From positions 1 through 44,219 of IMG/VR virus record IMGVR_UViG_3300037541_000700: a stretch of DNA of 44,219 nucleotides; one strand, written 5' to 3'. The stretch's first letter is position 1. Every line of letters begins with the position of its first letter. The notes below the pieces were generated by a model. The model saw only the letters and a program-made list of their open reading frames with translations. It was not told the origin of the DNA and did not search any database. Source of the DNA: a virus. The position numbers were made by a program, and so were the translations under genes. Positions 5,396-12,789 of this stretch are shown here, piece after piece.

Positions 5396-6259
5396 ATGGA
5401 AAATCAAGTAGTAGAAACAATTTTAACGGAACAGGAAGTAGCGGAAATTCGGGAGTTGGCTTATGCGATCGCCAATGACCTGACTGACCGGGTTTTATTC
5501 ACTCACATGGGTATTCTCAACGCCTTAATGTGGCGGGCTGCTGTTGATTACGGAGTCAATGCCAAGAATATGGATTTGGACAACTGGAAGAATCTGCTGC
5601 TTTGCAGTAAGGACCAGAATGTGAATATCATGGTCGCTCACAAATACTTAGAAGATTATTTGACAAGCAACTGGAAAGGTGCGTTTTATAATAAAACCAC
5701 TTTAAGAACTTACCGTAAACTCCATATCCAGTGGGGTTTGTTCTGGTTTGATATTGATTCCCGTCCCAAGGGCGCGGCTTGGGGTGTGGCTAATGGTGTG
5801 GAAGGACAAGGTACGGCTACCCCCCCGCTCTTAGAACGGGTTGATATTCCCAAGATCCTGATTTTCTATCAGGTGTTCGATCAGGTCCGCAGGGACAGGA
5901 TTAACTGGAAGTTAAGACATTCAGAGAATGTTTCCAGTTTTGAGTGTATGCCAGATCACGGTGGCATGATGATGGTTCAGTTCTATAATGCCTTATTTCA
6001 TGTTACTGGCGACTTTCGTGGCAATTGTCATGGACATGGTGATGTGATTATTGAAACGCTAAGTGATGATGGTGAGATTGTTGAACCAACCCCAGTTTTT
6101 AAAGTCATTATCTGGAAGTGGACCAGACGTAAAGGCTTGTTTAGGATGGTTTGGGAACGTATGCTACTCAAAGCAGGACAAATAGCCCAACAAGCTATAT
6201 CACTTACGTCTAAGCTAGTCGATAAACCACTAGGAAGTATAGTAGAAGTACCCTACTAA
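5396..6259 (+). CDS. Hypothetical protein, 287 aa
   Basis: A well-formed single gene with its own promoter (5241-5269) and structured leader. The product begins MENQVVETILTEQEVAEIRE with an acidic helical first part. A middle rich in aromatics follows (WGLFWFDIDSRPKG near residues 113-126, then GVANGVEGQGTATPP), then a His/Met-rich stretch (MPDHGGMMM near 190 and NCHGHGD near 213). The C-terminus is basic. The HGHGD and DHGG patches could bind metal, but I do not recognise a family and see no complete catalytic motif. No Shine-Dalgarno sequence precedes the ATG. A second ATG at 5389 is in another frame. Location before the repressor and head operon does not reveal a role. Confidence 0.7.
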   Translation: MENQVVETILTEQEVAEIRELAYAIANDLTDRVLFTHMGILNALMWRAAVDYGVNAKNMDLDNWKNLLLCSKDQNVNIMVAHKYLEDYLTSNWKGAFYNKTTLRTYRKLHIQWGLFWFDIDSRPKGAAWGVANGVEGQGTATPPLLERVDIPKILIFYQVFDQVRRDRINWKLRHSENVSSFECMPDHGGMMMVQFYNALFHVTGDFRGNCHGHGDVIIETLSDDGEIVEPTPVFKVIIWKWTRRKGLFRMVWERMLLKAGQIAQQAISLTSKLVDKPLGSIVEVPY

Positions 6260-6302
6260 TACTTCTACTATTTTCAGTGAAATAAAATATTTTTAATTGT
6301 GT

Positions 6303-6334
6303 CTAGGTAAGTTAATGTGATTTACCTAAGTTTT
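6303..6334 (+). terminator. Weak intrinsic terminator
   Basis: TAGGTAA (6304-6310) pairs with TTACCTA (6322-6328), followed by AGTTTT. It lies between the convergent genes at 5396-6259 and 6334-6621. The U run is short. Confidence 0.4.
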
Positions 6335-6621
6335 CAGTTGTGTTCATCAAATAGTTTAGACGCTTCATAAAAACGCTGGACTCTTTTTTGCTGTTTAAAG
6401 CCTTCTAATATTTTATTTAAGCGTCTTGTGATTTCGTTAGCAATGTGTTGATTTTCTTTGAAGCTATAATCTTCATAGTTGCAATCAGAGTTAATGGCAA
6501 TGTTTCGTGTTGCTGATGCTTCTTTGCTGTTATTAAGTATTTTGTATAGCATTGCTGTACGTTTAAGGGTTACATCTGTATTTAAGAAACTTTCTGCTGG
6601 TATCTCAGTATTTTTGTTCAT
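6334..6621 (-). CDS. Hypothetical protein, 95 aa
   Basis: A helical, charged 95-residue protein (MNKNTEIPAESFLNTDV...) ending EASKLFDEHN. The second half (ENQHIANEITRRLNKILEGFKQQKRVQRF) is a basic amphipathic helix that could form a coiled coil or bind nucleic acid. The start has a good ribosome site (AGAGGAAAT before ATG on the minus strand) and an AT-rich -10 candidate nearby. No family recognised. It is divergent from the three tandem short units at 6637-6852, whose first promoter overlaps its 5' end. Confidence 0.6.
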   Translation of the reverse strand: MNKNTEIPAESFLNTDVTLKRTAMLYKILNNSKEASATRNIAINSDCNYEDYSFKENQHIANEITRRLNKILEGFKQQKRVQRFYEASKLFDEHN

Positions 6622-6636
6622 ATTTCCTCTTTAGAT

Positions 6637-6698
6637 TATAATATAGTCAAGTGCGTGAATTTAGCGGAATCAGTGGAATTATAGCCACTGATTTTTTT
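6637..6698 (+). ncRNA. Short promoter-terminator unit 1
   Basis: TTGTTC (6614-6619), 17-base spacer, TATAAT (6637-6642). The predicted start is near 6649. ATCAGTGG (6669-6676) pairs with CCACTGAT (6685-6692), followed by seven T. The transcript would be about 50 bases with no gene in it. First of three consecutive units of this design. Confidence 0.45.
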
Positions 6699-6704
6699 GT
6701 GTGC

Positions 6705-6779
6705 TATAATTATGAAAATAGAACCCCTTGTTACTATCAAGTCGGTCCAGTGATCACTTCAACATCACTGGATTTTTTT
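6705..6779 (+). ncRNA. Short promoter-terminator unit 2
   Basis: Extended -10 TGCTATAAT (TATAAT at 6705-6710) right after the T run of unit 1. The predicted start is near 6717. TCCAGTGAT (6746-6754) pairs with ATCACTGGA (6764-6772), then seven T. About 62 bases. No -35 consensus; the TG extension may replace it. Confidence 0.45.
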
Positions 6780-6785
6780 ATGTGC

Positions 6786-6852
6786 TACAATCGTAATGAG
6801 CATACCTGGTTACGTGAATCTAGCGATCGCCTCAATGTCGCTAGATTTTTTC
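6786..6852 (+). ncRNA. Short promoter-terminator unit 3
   Basis: Extended -10 TGCTACAAT (TACAAT at 6786-6791), 81 bases after that of unit 2. ATCTAGCGA (6818-6826) pairs with TCGCTAGAT (6838-6846), then TTTTTTC. About 55 bases. The stem contains a HIP1 octamer. No plus-strand gene follows. Confidence 0.45.
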
Positions 6853-6855
6853 TTG

Positions 6856-7122
6856 TCAATATACGTTTTTTGGGAGTAAAGATTGAATAGGGAGATTTAA
6901 AGCATTGGCAATTGATTCAATCTCACTAAATGCTATGGTCTGTCTTCTGCCGTCCCGTTCTTTGAACAAGTCTTCTATGGCAATTATTACGTTGACGGAT
7001 TTATCAATTTTTGCTGCTAGTTGTTTCCTAGACATTCCTGCTTTCTCACGAGCTATATAAATTAAGATTCCTATTTTCCCTTCTGTGGACAAGGTTTCAA
7101 AGCTATTTGGTTCTACAATCAT
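6856..7122 (-). CDS. XRE/Cro-CI family transcriptional regulator
   Basis: An 88-residue protein with one helix-turn-helix of the HTH_3 type at about residues 15-80: IAREKAGMSRKQLAAKIDKSVNVI gives the first helices and the recognition helix region, and IANALNLPIQSLL is the usual closing helix. Small single-domain XRE proteins bind short palindromes as dimers and often repress their own promoter and a divergent operon. Here the gene starts at 7120-7122 and faces the head operon. Two strong palindromes (7126-7161 and 7212-7232) lie in the gap, so autoregulation and control of the head genes are likely. There is no cleavage domain of the LexA/CI type. It could be a Cro-like switch or a late-gene regulator. 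Confidence 0.8.
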   Translation of the reverse strand: MIVEPNSFETLSTEGKIGILIYIAREKAGMSRKQLAAKIDKSVNVIIAIEDLFKERDGRRQTIAFSEIESIANALNLPIQSLLPKNVY

Positions 7123-7125
7123 GAC

Positions 7126-7161
7126 TGATATATTATTATTTACACCACTAATAATATATCA
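7126..7161. promoter_or_regulatory. Operator candidate 1: 13-bp inverted repeat
   Basis: TGATATATTATTA (7126-7138) and its exact complement at 7149-7161, separated by 10 bases. It begins 4 bases from the start codon of the XRE gene, so it overlaps that gene's ribosome-binding region and the region where a minus-strand promoter would lie (TTGATA and ATAATA are present on that strand). Confidence 0.6.
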
Positions 7162-7211
7162 AAGAAAACCGCTGATTCCCGCTTTTTTCGCAGATTTAAT
7201 TAAGTCAAAAA

Positions 7212-7232
7212 TTAGTTTAACGGTTAAACTAA
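7212..7232. promoter_or_regulatory. Operator candidate 2: perfect 21-bp palindrome
   Basis: TTAGTTTAAC, central G, GTTAAACTAA. The 10-bp arms match perfectly. It lies 24 bases before the ATG at 7256, in the divergent region between the repressor and the head operon, and is the best candidate for the XRE binding site. Confidence 0.65.
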
Positions 7233-7255
7233 AAGCAGTTTTAAATGTTTTAGTT

Positions 7256-8395
7256 ATGCCAAATACAACTAAAAATAAAACTATCTTAACTAAGGTTTTA
7301 AGTTCTGATTTGCTATTAAATCGGGACGCAAGAACTTTAGGATTCTCGTTTTCTTCTAAGAGTAATATCTGTGAAAGATATTCTCTCTATGGTGATTTAC
7401 CTGAAGGTGCTAGTGTCGTTTTTGATGAACAATTATCCCACGATGCTCGTAGCTGGGACTTGACAAGGGTTACTAATAAAACTTGTCCTTTTCTCAAAAA
7501 TCATGCACGTGGTCAAAAAATCGGCATTGTTACTGAAGTCGGCTTGGACGGCGATCGCGGCATGGCAACTGTGAAGCTGTCTAGGAACGCTTTAGCAGAA
7601 CAATTCATGTCTGACATTGAAGATGGTACTTCTGGAGGTATCAGCTTTGGATATACCGTAGAGGAATACCGTGTTATCACCCCGGCAGAATACGCTACTG
7701 ATAAAGATGGTTGCGTTATGCTGACAAAGAAAGCCCTCTTAGAAGCGACAAAGATAGTTCTATTGGAAATATCTTCTGAAGACATACCAGCGGACCCAAC
7801 AGTTGGATACGGAAAGTCTCTTGTATGTTTTGATGATATTTCAGTTAAGGGAGACCCCAATTTCAACCCCAATCGAAAAATGAATGAGAAAACTGAATTG
7901 GAATTAGTCACGGTTAAAGCCGCTTTAGCAGAAGCTAATAATACTAATGTTTTATTGTCTGAAAAGCAGGTTTTGTTAACCAATGAAAACAATAGACTGA
8001 GTGAACAAATTAAGGTTTTAAGTAAGTCTATTGAGGAAAAAAACACTGCTATTTCTACTTTTGAAAAGCGTGAATCAGTGGTATCTCGCTATTATGATTT
8101 ACGTCAAAAAGCTGAAGATTTGGTGTCTGAAGGCAAACTAGCTGCTGTTGAGTTTGGTGAATTATTTTCTGAAAAACCCAGTAATGATATTGCTCACCAT
8201 ACCAAGAGCGATCGCTTGGGTTATATTGAGTTTCATCTTGAATTAATCAATAAGAGAACCGCACCTTTACTTAATCTGAAACAGTCAATTTCTGAGCCTA
8301 TTGTCAATGCTGGTCAGTCTAATCCTGCTGATTTAGAAACACGGGCTTTACAGATTATTCAATCTTTAGGTCAATCTAAACCAATTATAGATTAA
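7256..8395 (+). CDS. Prohead protease with coiled-coil scaffold-like C-terminus
   Basis: A 379-residue product. Residues 25-140 match HK97/U35-type prohead proteases, which trim the head proteins during assembly. His83 lies in FLKNHARGQKIGIV, and Ser130 lies in TSGGISFGY, the usual S-x-G-Y position. After a central mixed part, residues about 215-300 form a coiled coil (ELELVTVKAALAEAN ... LTNENNRLSEQIKVLSKS), as expected for a protease fused to a scaffold or delta domain. I start at the ATG at 7256. The frame is open back to a GTG at 7085 and an ATG at 7121, but that stretch holds two regulatory palindromes and reads unlike a protease N-terminus. No start has a Shine-Dalgarno sequence. First gene of the head operon. 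Confidence 0.8.
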   Translation: MPNTTKNKTILTKVLSSDLLLNRDARTLGFSFSSKSNICERYSLYGDLPEGASVVFDEQLSHDARSWDLTRVTNKTCPFLKNHARGQKIGIVTEVGLDGDRGMATVKLSRNALAEQFMSDIEDGTSGGISFGYTVEEYRVITPAEYATDKDGCVMLTKKALLEATKIVLLEISSEDIPADPTVGYGKSLVCFDDISVKGDPNFNPNRKMNEKTELELVTVKAALAEANNTNVLLSEKQVLLTNENNRLSEQIKVLSKSIEEKNTAISTFEKRESVVSRYYDLRQKAEDLVSEGKLAAVEFGELFSEKPSNDIAHHTKSDRLGYIEFHLELINKRTAPLLNLKQSISEPIVNAGQSNPADLETRALQIIQSLGQSKPIID

Positions 8396-8399
8396 TACT

Positions 8400-9347
8400 A
8401 TGACTATGCGTTATGAGTCGTATCTTTACGACGATGAGTTATCAGGGTTTTTTCCTGTATTAGCACGGGCTACAGAAACAACCCCTACCCGATACACCCG
8501 CTTAAATGAAGCCTATGCAACGGGATCTACTGGGGCTATCCGTAAGCTCGTTAAAATTTTTGCTCCTGGTTTCTTTGCTGGTAGTGGTACTTCAACTTCG
8601 TTGGTGGGCAATCGGATTTTACCCCGTATGACTACTAGAACTGCTACCGCTGCTAGTGCTACCAGTATTTCTTTCCCTGTCGGTACTGCTGGTATTTTCA
8701 TACCTACTGATGTTCTCTCTATCATTGCACCTTCAGTAAGATTGACAATCTCATCCTCAAGTACAGGATGGGCTGCTAATGATACTATCACTGTAACCGT
8801 CAATGGTGTTGCTGTTACTTATACTGTGGTGGCTGGCGATATTGGTGGTTCATTGGCAGCAACCAATACTAACGTGGCTAATAAAGTAATTGGAGCGATC
8901 GCTGCTAATTCTTATACTTCTAGACTGGTTTCTGGTTTATCGGTGGCTGGTACTTCCCCTGCTATGGTAATCGTCTTTTGGGCAAAAGATTTTACCAGTC
9001 TTTACAGTTTTACTGCTACTACTACAGCTAGTAATGGTACTTCTACCGCTTCTGCCGCTGTATTTGCTCCTAACGCAGCTATAGGTACAATCTCTGCGGT
9101 TAACACAGTTACAGATGTTGTCACCATTAGTGCAGCTTCTGTATCCGTGCCTTTGGGTATGCCTATAGGTGTGGCTGCTAGTTCACCGGAAAACTTAGGA
9201 ATGTTGTCTCCTGAAGTTCCTATTGATTTGCTGTACAGAGAAAGCCAGAATTACGCTCTCTACTTAGAAGGCGATGTTTATGGGTCTAGGTTGCCTTATA
9301 TGGATGGACAACTAGCCGCTTTATATCCTGAAATTCGTTTGGTGTAA
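8400..9347 (+). CDS. Probable capsid decoration/head structural protein
   Basis: A 315-residue protein, very rich in Ala, Thr, Ser, Val and Gly, with no cysteine or catalytic motif. The N-terminus (MRYESYLYDDELSGFFPVLA) and C-terminus (PIDLLYRESQNYALYLEGD) are conventional. Between them lie beta-rich stretches: NDTITVTVNGVAVTYTVVAG near residue 123, and short units of the type TSISFPVGTAGIFIPTDVLSI and TISAASVSVPLGMPIGV. The position between prohead protease and major capsid protein is that of the lambda gpD-type decoration protein. The size is larger than gpD, so surface-exposed beta domains were probably added. The gene starts 4 bases after the protease stop. Function is inferred from position and composition. 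Confidence 0.6.
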   Translation: MTMRYESYLYDDELSGFFPVLARATETTPTRYTRLNEAYATGSTGAIRKLVKIFAPGFFAGSGTSTSLVGNRILPRMTTRTATAASATSISFPVGTAGIFIPTDVLSIIAPSVRLTISSSSTGWAANDTITVTVNGVAVTYTVVAGDIGGSLAATNTNVANKVIGAIAANSYTSRLVSGLSVAGTSPAMVIVFWAKDFTSLYSFTATTTASNGTSTASAAVFAPNAAIGTISAVNTVTDVVTISAASVSVPLGMPIGVAASSPENLGMLSPEVPIDLLYRESQNYALYLEGDVYGSRLPYMDGQLAALYPEIRLV

Positions 9348-9350
9348 TTT

Positions 9351-10529
9351 ATGCCCTCAATTATTGAATTAATTAACTCACAACCGGGCGTGGTTCAGCG
9401 GGCTATTGACTTGCAACTGGCAACTGTCTCTAGCACTGGTGAAGTCTATGCTGACGGTTATCCCGACCCTGCTTTGAATCGTTTTTTCCCTTTTGTTCAG
9501 TATAGTGATCCGGTTTTAGCATTGCTCAAAATGCGGGCTTATACTCCTACTCTTGCTTATGTGGTAGCTACTGATGGTGCTATTCCCCAAGATGTAGAAC
9601 GCCTTAGCGTGACTCAAGAAACCTTTGGTAATTTTAAACTGGCTAAATCTAGATTGATTACTGAAGAGGATTTTAACCTTGCTCAACAGGCGGAACGTTT
9701 GGCAATGTCTGGTAACGCTCAAGCGTCTGAAGCTATTAGAAATATCTTTTTAGGCGTACCTGCACTGCTTACCCAGTCTGTTATTAACTTACATACTGTG
9801 TTGACTTTGCTGATTGCTTGTACTGGACAATGCAACTATCCTGACCCTACATCAGGAGCGTCAGCAGTTCTTAGTTACAGAAGTCAAATCCCTTCGGAAA
9901 ATTTACCATCTGCTTTGACGGGTACTGCTGTGTGGTCTGCTTCAACTACCGCTACAGGTATTGATGATTTGGTGAGCCACTTGTCTAGTTACTACAACAG
10001 TGTTAAGAGATTTCCTCCTTATATTGTTATGTCTAGGCTAACTGCTAACAACCTTAGAAACCAAACTAGCACTAAAGAAATTGTAGGACGGTCTAGAGGG
10101 ATGATTACAACCTTAGAAGCAGCTAATGCCAGTGCCGTAGCTGCTTTGCCACCTCCATCTTTACAGGAAATTGGTGGTGTGGTTGGACAACGATTATTAG
10201 CAGGTGGTGGTCAAAATCCCAACATTGAGATTATTGTTTCCGATGCGGTTTACTATCAGCGCGGTTCAGGTCGTGTAGGCACAGAAGTAAAAACCTATGT
10301 CCCTGCTGACTATTACTTTTTTGCTCTTGATAACTACATTGAACGGGCGATTGTTCCCACTGCTTCTAACAACTTTGCTGGGGGGCTGGTAACTAGTACT
10401 GAAGTCGTCAGCAAAGAACCACCTCAAGAAAAAATCACTGTAGCGGGACGTGGCTTTCCTCTTGTGATGGACCCTCGGTTTATTGGGGCTAGAAGTACCA
10501 ACAGTACCACTGCGTTGACAGTTATTTAG
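9351..10529 (+). CDS. Major capsid protein (lambda gpE-like)
   Basis: A 392-residue protein of HK97-fold capsid type, closest by eye to the gpE family. The first 90 residues (NRFFPFVQYSDPVLALLKMRAYTPTL...) would form the N-arm. FGNFKLAKSRLITEEDFNLAQQ near residues 91-110 fits the conserved E-loop/spine segment. PYIVMSRLTANNLRN near 220 and EIIVSDAVYYQRG near 300 fit the A-domain beta strands. The end (IERAIVPTASNN, GGLVTSTEVVSKEPPQE, MDPRFIGA) matches the gpE-type C-terminus. The upstream protease and decoration candidate support it. It starts 4 bases after the preceding stop. Its 3' end overlaps the inverted gene at 10522-10935 by 8 bases. Expected to be the most abundant product of this operon. 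Confidence 0.85.
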   Translation: MPSIIELINSQPGVVQRAIDLQLATVSSTGEVYADGYPDPALNRFFPFVQYSDPVLALLKMRAYTPTLAYVVATDGAIPQDVERLSVTQETFGNFKLAKSRLITEEDFNLAQQAERLAMSGNAQASEAIRNIFLGVPALLTQSVINLHTVLTLLIACTGQCNYPDPTSGASAVLSYRSQIPSENLPSALTGTAVWSASTTATGIDDLVSHLSSYYNSVKRFPPYIVMSRLTANNLRNQTSTKEIVGRSRGMITTLEAANASAVAALPPPSLQEIGGVVGQRLLAGGGQNPNIEIIVSDAVYYQRGSGRVGTEVKTYVPADYYFFALDNYIERAIVPTASNNFAGGLVTSTEVVSKEPPQEKITVAGRGFPLVMDPRFIGARSTNSTTALTVI

Positions 10530-10935
10530 ACTGTGACCACTTGATTGGGCTGTTTCCCCGAAGCCCAAACATGGATGTACCTTTGGTTGGTGATGCTGAT
10601 TCTGGACTGGTATTTGTGACTATCTTTAACAGTCGTTGGTACTCAAGTCCATACTTACTTTGTCCGTAGCTATCGGGAACACTTTGTAACTCAATGTTGT
10701 AAGACTCATCATCTACTTCTAAGCGTTTTAAGACTCCCGTACTGTAATCACTACCCGTACTTTGTTTAGTTAAGGTAATTTTGTGAGCGGTCAATAACTC
10801 AGTTGCCACGTCTTTTAAAGTTCCCCAATGGTACAGTTCAACTTCTAGAAGTGCTTCTGGTAAAAACAAATTAAACTTGGTTTCTTCACCCGCAAATTCT
10901 GGATATTTGACAATAAAGTTACTGAATAAAATCAT
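10522..10935 (-). CDS. DUF4054-like head-tail connector protein, inverted in the operon
   Basis: A 137-residue protein: FIVKYPEFAG near residue 7, LPEALLEVELYHWGTL near 25-40, VATELLTAHKITL near 43-55 and SKYGLEYQRLLKIV near 93-107. This order matches DUF4054 proteins, adaptor/head completion proteins that dock on the portal. In siphophages such a gene normally follows the capsid gene on the same strand. Here it occupies that place but is reversed. Its start is certain: AGGAGGAAATC directly precedes the ATG on the minus strand, one of the best ribosome sites in the window. That ATG shares CATG (10933-10936) with the start of the next plus-strand gene. Only a weak minus-strand promoter candidate is visible upstream. 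The inversion means it is not made from the operon transcript. Confidence 0.75.
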   Translation of the reverse strand: MILFSNFIVKYPEFAGEETKFNLFLPEALLEVELYHWGTLKDVATELLTAHKITLTKQSTGSDYSTGVLKRLEVDDESYNIELQSVPDSYGQSKYGLEYQRLLKIVTNTSPESASPTKGTSMFGLRGNSPIKWSQSK

Positions 10936-11356
10936 GATTTCCTCCTATGTAAACCAAACAATTGGATATTTAGAACCCTTTAATTCTAACTTAACCTTAA
11001 CCTTTCAAATGGGTAATGGTCATTTTGTTGAGGATGCTGTGGGGAATAGGATTGAAACAGTTTCTACTGTGATTGTTCAAGCTTCTGTATCTATTAAGAA
11101 GGATTTTAAACCTTTGTTTGAAGATGCTCAAATGGGACAAAATATTCTTTATTTAAAGGGAAGGATGATTGGTAATTGGAGTAATTTGGTTTTTAATTAT
11201 CAATTAATTGCTGATGCTGTACTTACTGATTCAAGTGGTAGTATGGTTACAGGACAATGGCAATTTATTCCTGTGCCTCAAAACCGAATTGCAACTTATT
11301 TAGAAGTAAGAAAAAGATACATTGAGGGTCGTTTAACTATAGCAAGTAGGGTATAA
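10934..11356 (+). CDS. Putative head-closure/neck protein
   Basis: A 140-residue product (MISSYVNQTIGYLEPFNSNL...), mixed beta, with MGQNILYLKGRMIGNW near residue 75 and IPVPQNRIATYLEVRKRYIEGRLTI at the end. I do not recognise a family. Position between the capsid/connector genes and a gp10/gpZ-like gene is that of head-closure or stopper proteins. I start at the ATG at 10934, whose bases overlap the start codon of the inverted gene in the sequence CATG. The frame is open upstream to 10877 (GTG or ATG), but that part lies inside the inverted gene. There is no Shine-Dalgarno sequence, so its translation start is uncertain. Confidence 0.55.
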   Translation: MISSYVNQTIGYLEPFNSNLTLTFQMGNGHFVEDAVGNRIETVSTVIVQASVSIKKDFKPLFEDAQMGQNILYLKGRMIGNWSNLVFNYQLIADAVLTDSSGSMVTGQWQFIPVPQNRIATYLEVRKRYIEGRLTIASRV

Positions 11357-11358
11357 TT

Positions 11359-11754
11359 ATGGTTGTAGCTAATTGGAAAAGTATTAAAATTCCCCGAAAA
11401 CTCACTGCTACCCACGCATGGACTGCCCCTCATGCAGTGATTGTCCATGAAGGCGCGACTTTCTCTAATGGCTCTGAAAACCCAGCCCGTCCTTGGGTTG
11501 GTGCTGCTATTGATGAGTATGATTTTTTGGGTGAATATGCTGACGGGTTTAACCAAAGTGAGGACTTCAAACAAGCTTTTATGGCTATGTCTGAAGGGTT
11601 TGGTGAAGCTTGTCAGGCAAATCTTGAGGATGTCCGTTGGCAATGGCCACGCACCACCGTCCGTAAGAGTGGGGATGTAGTTGGTTCACCCCGTGACATT
11701 GTGGACACTGGGGAACTGAAAGACTCTTACCAGGTGCAATATGAAGGCAATTGA
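11359..11754 (+). CDS. HK97 gp10 / lambda gpZ-like minor tail protein
   Basis: A 131-residue protein. VIVHEGATFSNGSENPARPWVGAAIDE (residues 30-56) is the typical Y/I-A-x-x-V-H-E-G ... arP-a-a turn of the HK97 gp10/gpZ group, followed by a long helix (FKQAFMAMSEGFGEAC) and a C-terminal VDTGELKDSYQVQ, the D-T-G-x-L-x-x-S motif also common in that group. These proteins act at the head-tail junction, helping tail connection or terminator positioning. It begins 2 bases after the previous stop and overlaps the next gene by 14 bases, so the cluster is translationally coupled. Confidence 0.75.
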   Translation: MVVANWKSIKIPRKLTATHAWTAPHAVIVHEGATFSNGSENPARPWVGAAIDEYDFLGEYADGFNQSEDFKQAFMAMSEGFGEACQANLEDVRWQWPRTTVRKSGDVVGSPRDIVDTGELKDSYQVQYEGN

Positions 11755-12109
11755 CCTCAGAAAAATTCTGGCAACGCTACTGGCTACTGAGTTGGGTACT
11801 TATACTAATGGGTTGCCTTCAATCTGGGTATACGGTAGTTCATCTCAACCACCATCTGCAAGTAACGGGCTTGAATGTTTGATCAAGGAAACCCCTAATG
11901 TTGCGGCTAAAGCTACCAGTGCCGGGTCAAGATATAAGCCTCAGCAATGGGAAATTCTATTGCGTAATTGGGTAAAAAATTCTAATTTACCAACGGCGAT
12001 CGCTAAGATAGAAAGACGGTTTCCAGTCTTACGTTATACACACATTCCCGCTACTTCTGATATACTAGAACAAAGCAGGATTGTCATTTTTGACCCCATA
12101 GTCACATAA
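11741..12109 (+). CDS. Putative tail terminator / completion protein
   Basis: A 122-residue product starting MKAIDLRKILATLLATELG, a helical N-terminus, then WVYGSSSQPPSASNGLECLIKE and a strand-rich second half (QWEILLRNW, RFPVLRYTHIP, SRIVIFDP). Length, order (helix, strands, helix TAIAKIERRF, strands) and its position directly after the gp10/gpZ-like gene fit tail terminators such as lambda gpU, which cap the tail tube when it reaches full length. Sequence similarity is not obvious by eye, so the call rests on position and pattern. It overlaps the preceding gene by 14 bases. A HIP1 octamer lies within the gene. Confidence 0.6.
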   Translation: MKAIDLRKILATLLATELGTYTNGLPSIWVYGSSSQPPSASNGLECLIKETPNVAAKATSAGSRYKPQQWEILLRNWVKNSNLPTAIAKIERRFPVLRYTHIPATSDILEQSRIVIFDPIVT

Positions 12110-12125
12110 CAACCACTTAAAAATT

Positions 12126-12746
12126 ATGCCAATTAACTTAGATTTTAGTAGACCAAAATCTGTTACAACCAATACTACTACTGCTGTAATTACCGCAGGT
12201 ACAGCAGTAGAAGTAGACGGTGCTGGTGTTACCGCTGAAGAATCTTACTTTTTGCCTTTTAATCACGGTAACATCACCCCTAGCACTTTCACTGTTGCTG
12301 CTTGCAATATTACCAGTGGCAGCGCAACTATTACTACTACCACTGCTAACGGGTTTGCTAATGTGCGTGTCGGCGATGTAGTCACAGTATCGTCTGGCGG
12401 TGGTACTATTGCTCCTAACACTGTGCTGACTATCAATAGCACTACTTCTATCACTATTAGTGTGAACGCAACTGTAAGTAGTACAACTGCCAATAGCTCT
12501 ACACTACAGTTTGCACCACCCGCAATTTCTCCTACTATGTGGGGAATTAGATTACTTTACCAAAAATCCGGTTCTGTAATTACCATTCGCCCTACCATCT
12601 ATTTTTACGATGGTAGTCTTGGAAGCACTGCTGGGACTGTTGCTAATGCTACCACAGCAATTAACCTCACTGATTCATCAGGTAACGCGCCTAGTATTGA
12701 TTTTGATGCTTTTTACAATGCAATCCGTGTTACTCGCGGTGTTTAA
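12126..12746 (+). CDS. Beta-rich structural protein, unknown role
   Basis: A 206-residue Thr/Ala/Ser/Val-rich protein. The central part (TSGSATITTTTANGFANVRVGDVVTVSSGGGTI, about residues 60-92, mostly short beta units) resembles the small inserted beta domains of other structural proteins in this window (8400-9347, 12790-13551, 13778-14641). The end (WGIRLLYQKSGSVITIRPTIYFYDG ... FDAFYNAIRVTRGV) is a conventional beta domain. It lies between the tail-terminator candidate and the tail-tube gene, so a virion surface, tube decoration or second tube protein role is likely, but no family is recognised. Confidence 0.55.
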   Translation: MPINLDFSRPKSVTTNTTTAVITAGTAVEVDGAGVTAEESYFLPFNHGNITPSTFTVAACNITSGSATITTTTANGFANVRVGDVVTVSSGGGTIAPNTVLTINSTTSITISVNATVSSTTANSSTLQFAPPAISPTMWGIRLLYQKSGSVITIRPTIYFYDGSLGSTAGTVANATTAINLTDSSGNAPSIDFDAFYNAIRVTRGV

Positions 12747-12789
12747 TTTTTTGTTTACATTTATTTTGTAATTGCTTAGGAGTTTATAA

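Noticed and set aside
6651-6890. Plus-strand frame of 79 codons across the tandem short units, with DFFVCYN / DFFMCYN repeats
   Set aside because: The Phe-Phe repeats come from the terminator T runs and the 81-base period. There is no ribosome site, and three terminators would interrupt its mRNA.
7085-7255. N-terminal extension of the prohead protease (starts at 7085 GTG or 7121 ATG)
   Set aside because: The stretch contains both strong palindromes, overlaps the repressor start, has no ribosome site and does not read like a protease N-terminus. Not excluded, but less likely than 7256.
10546-10575. Stem TTGGGCT / AGCCCAA near the end of the capsid gene as a terminator
   Set aside because: No T run follows on either strand, and it lies inside the inverted connector gene.
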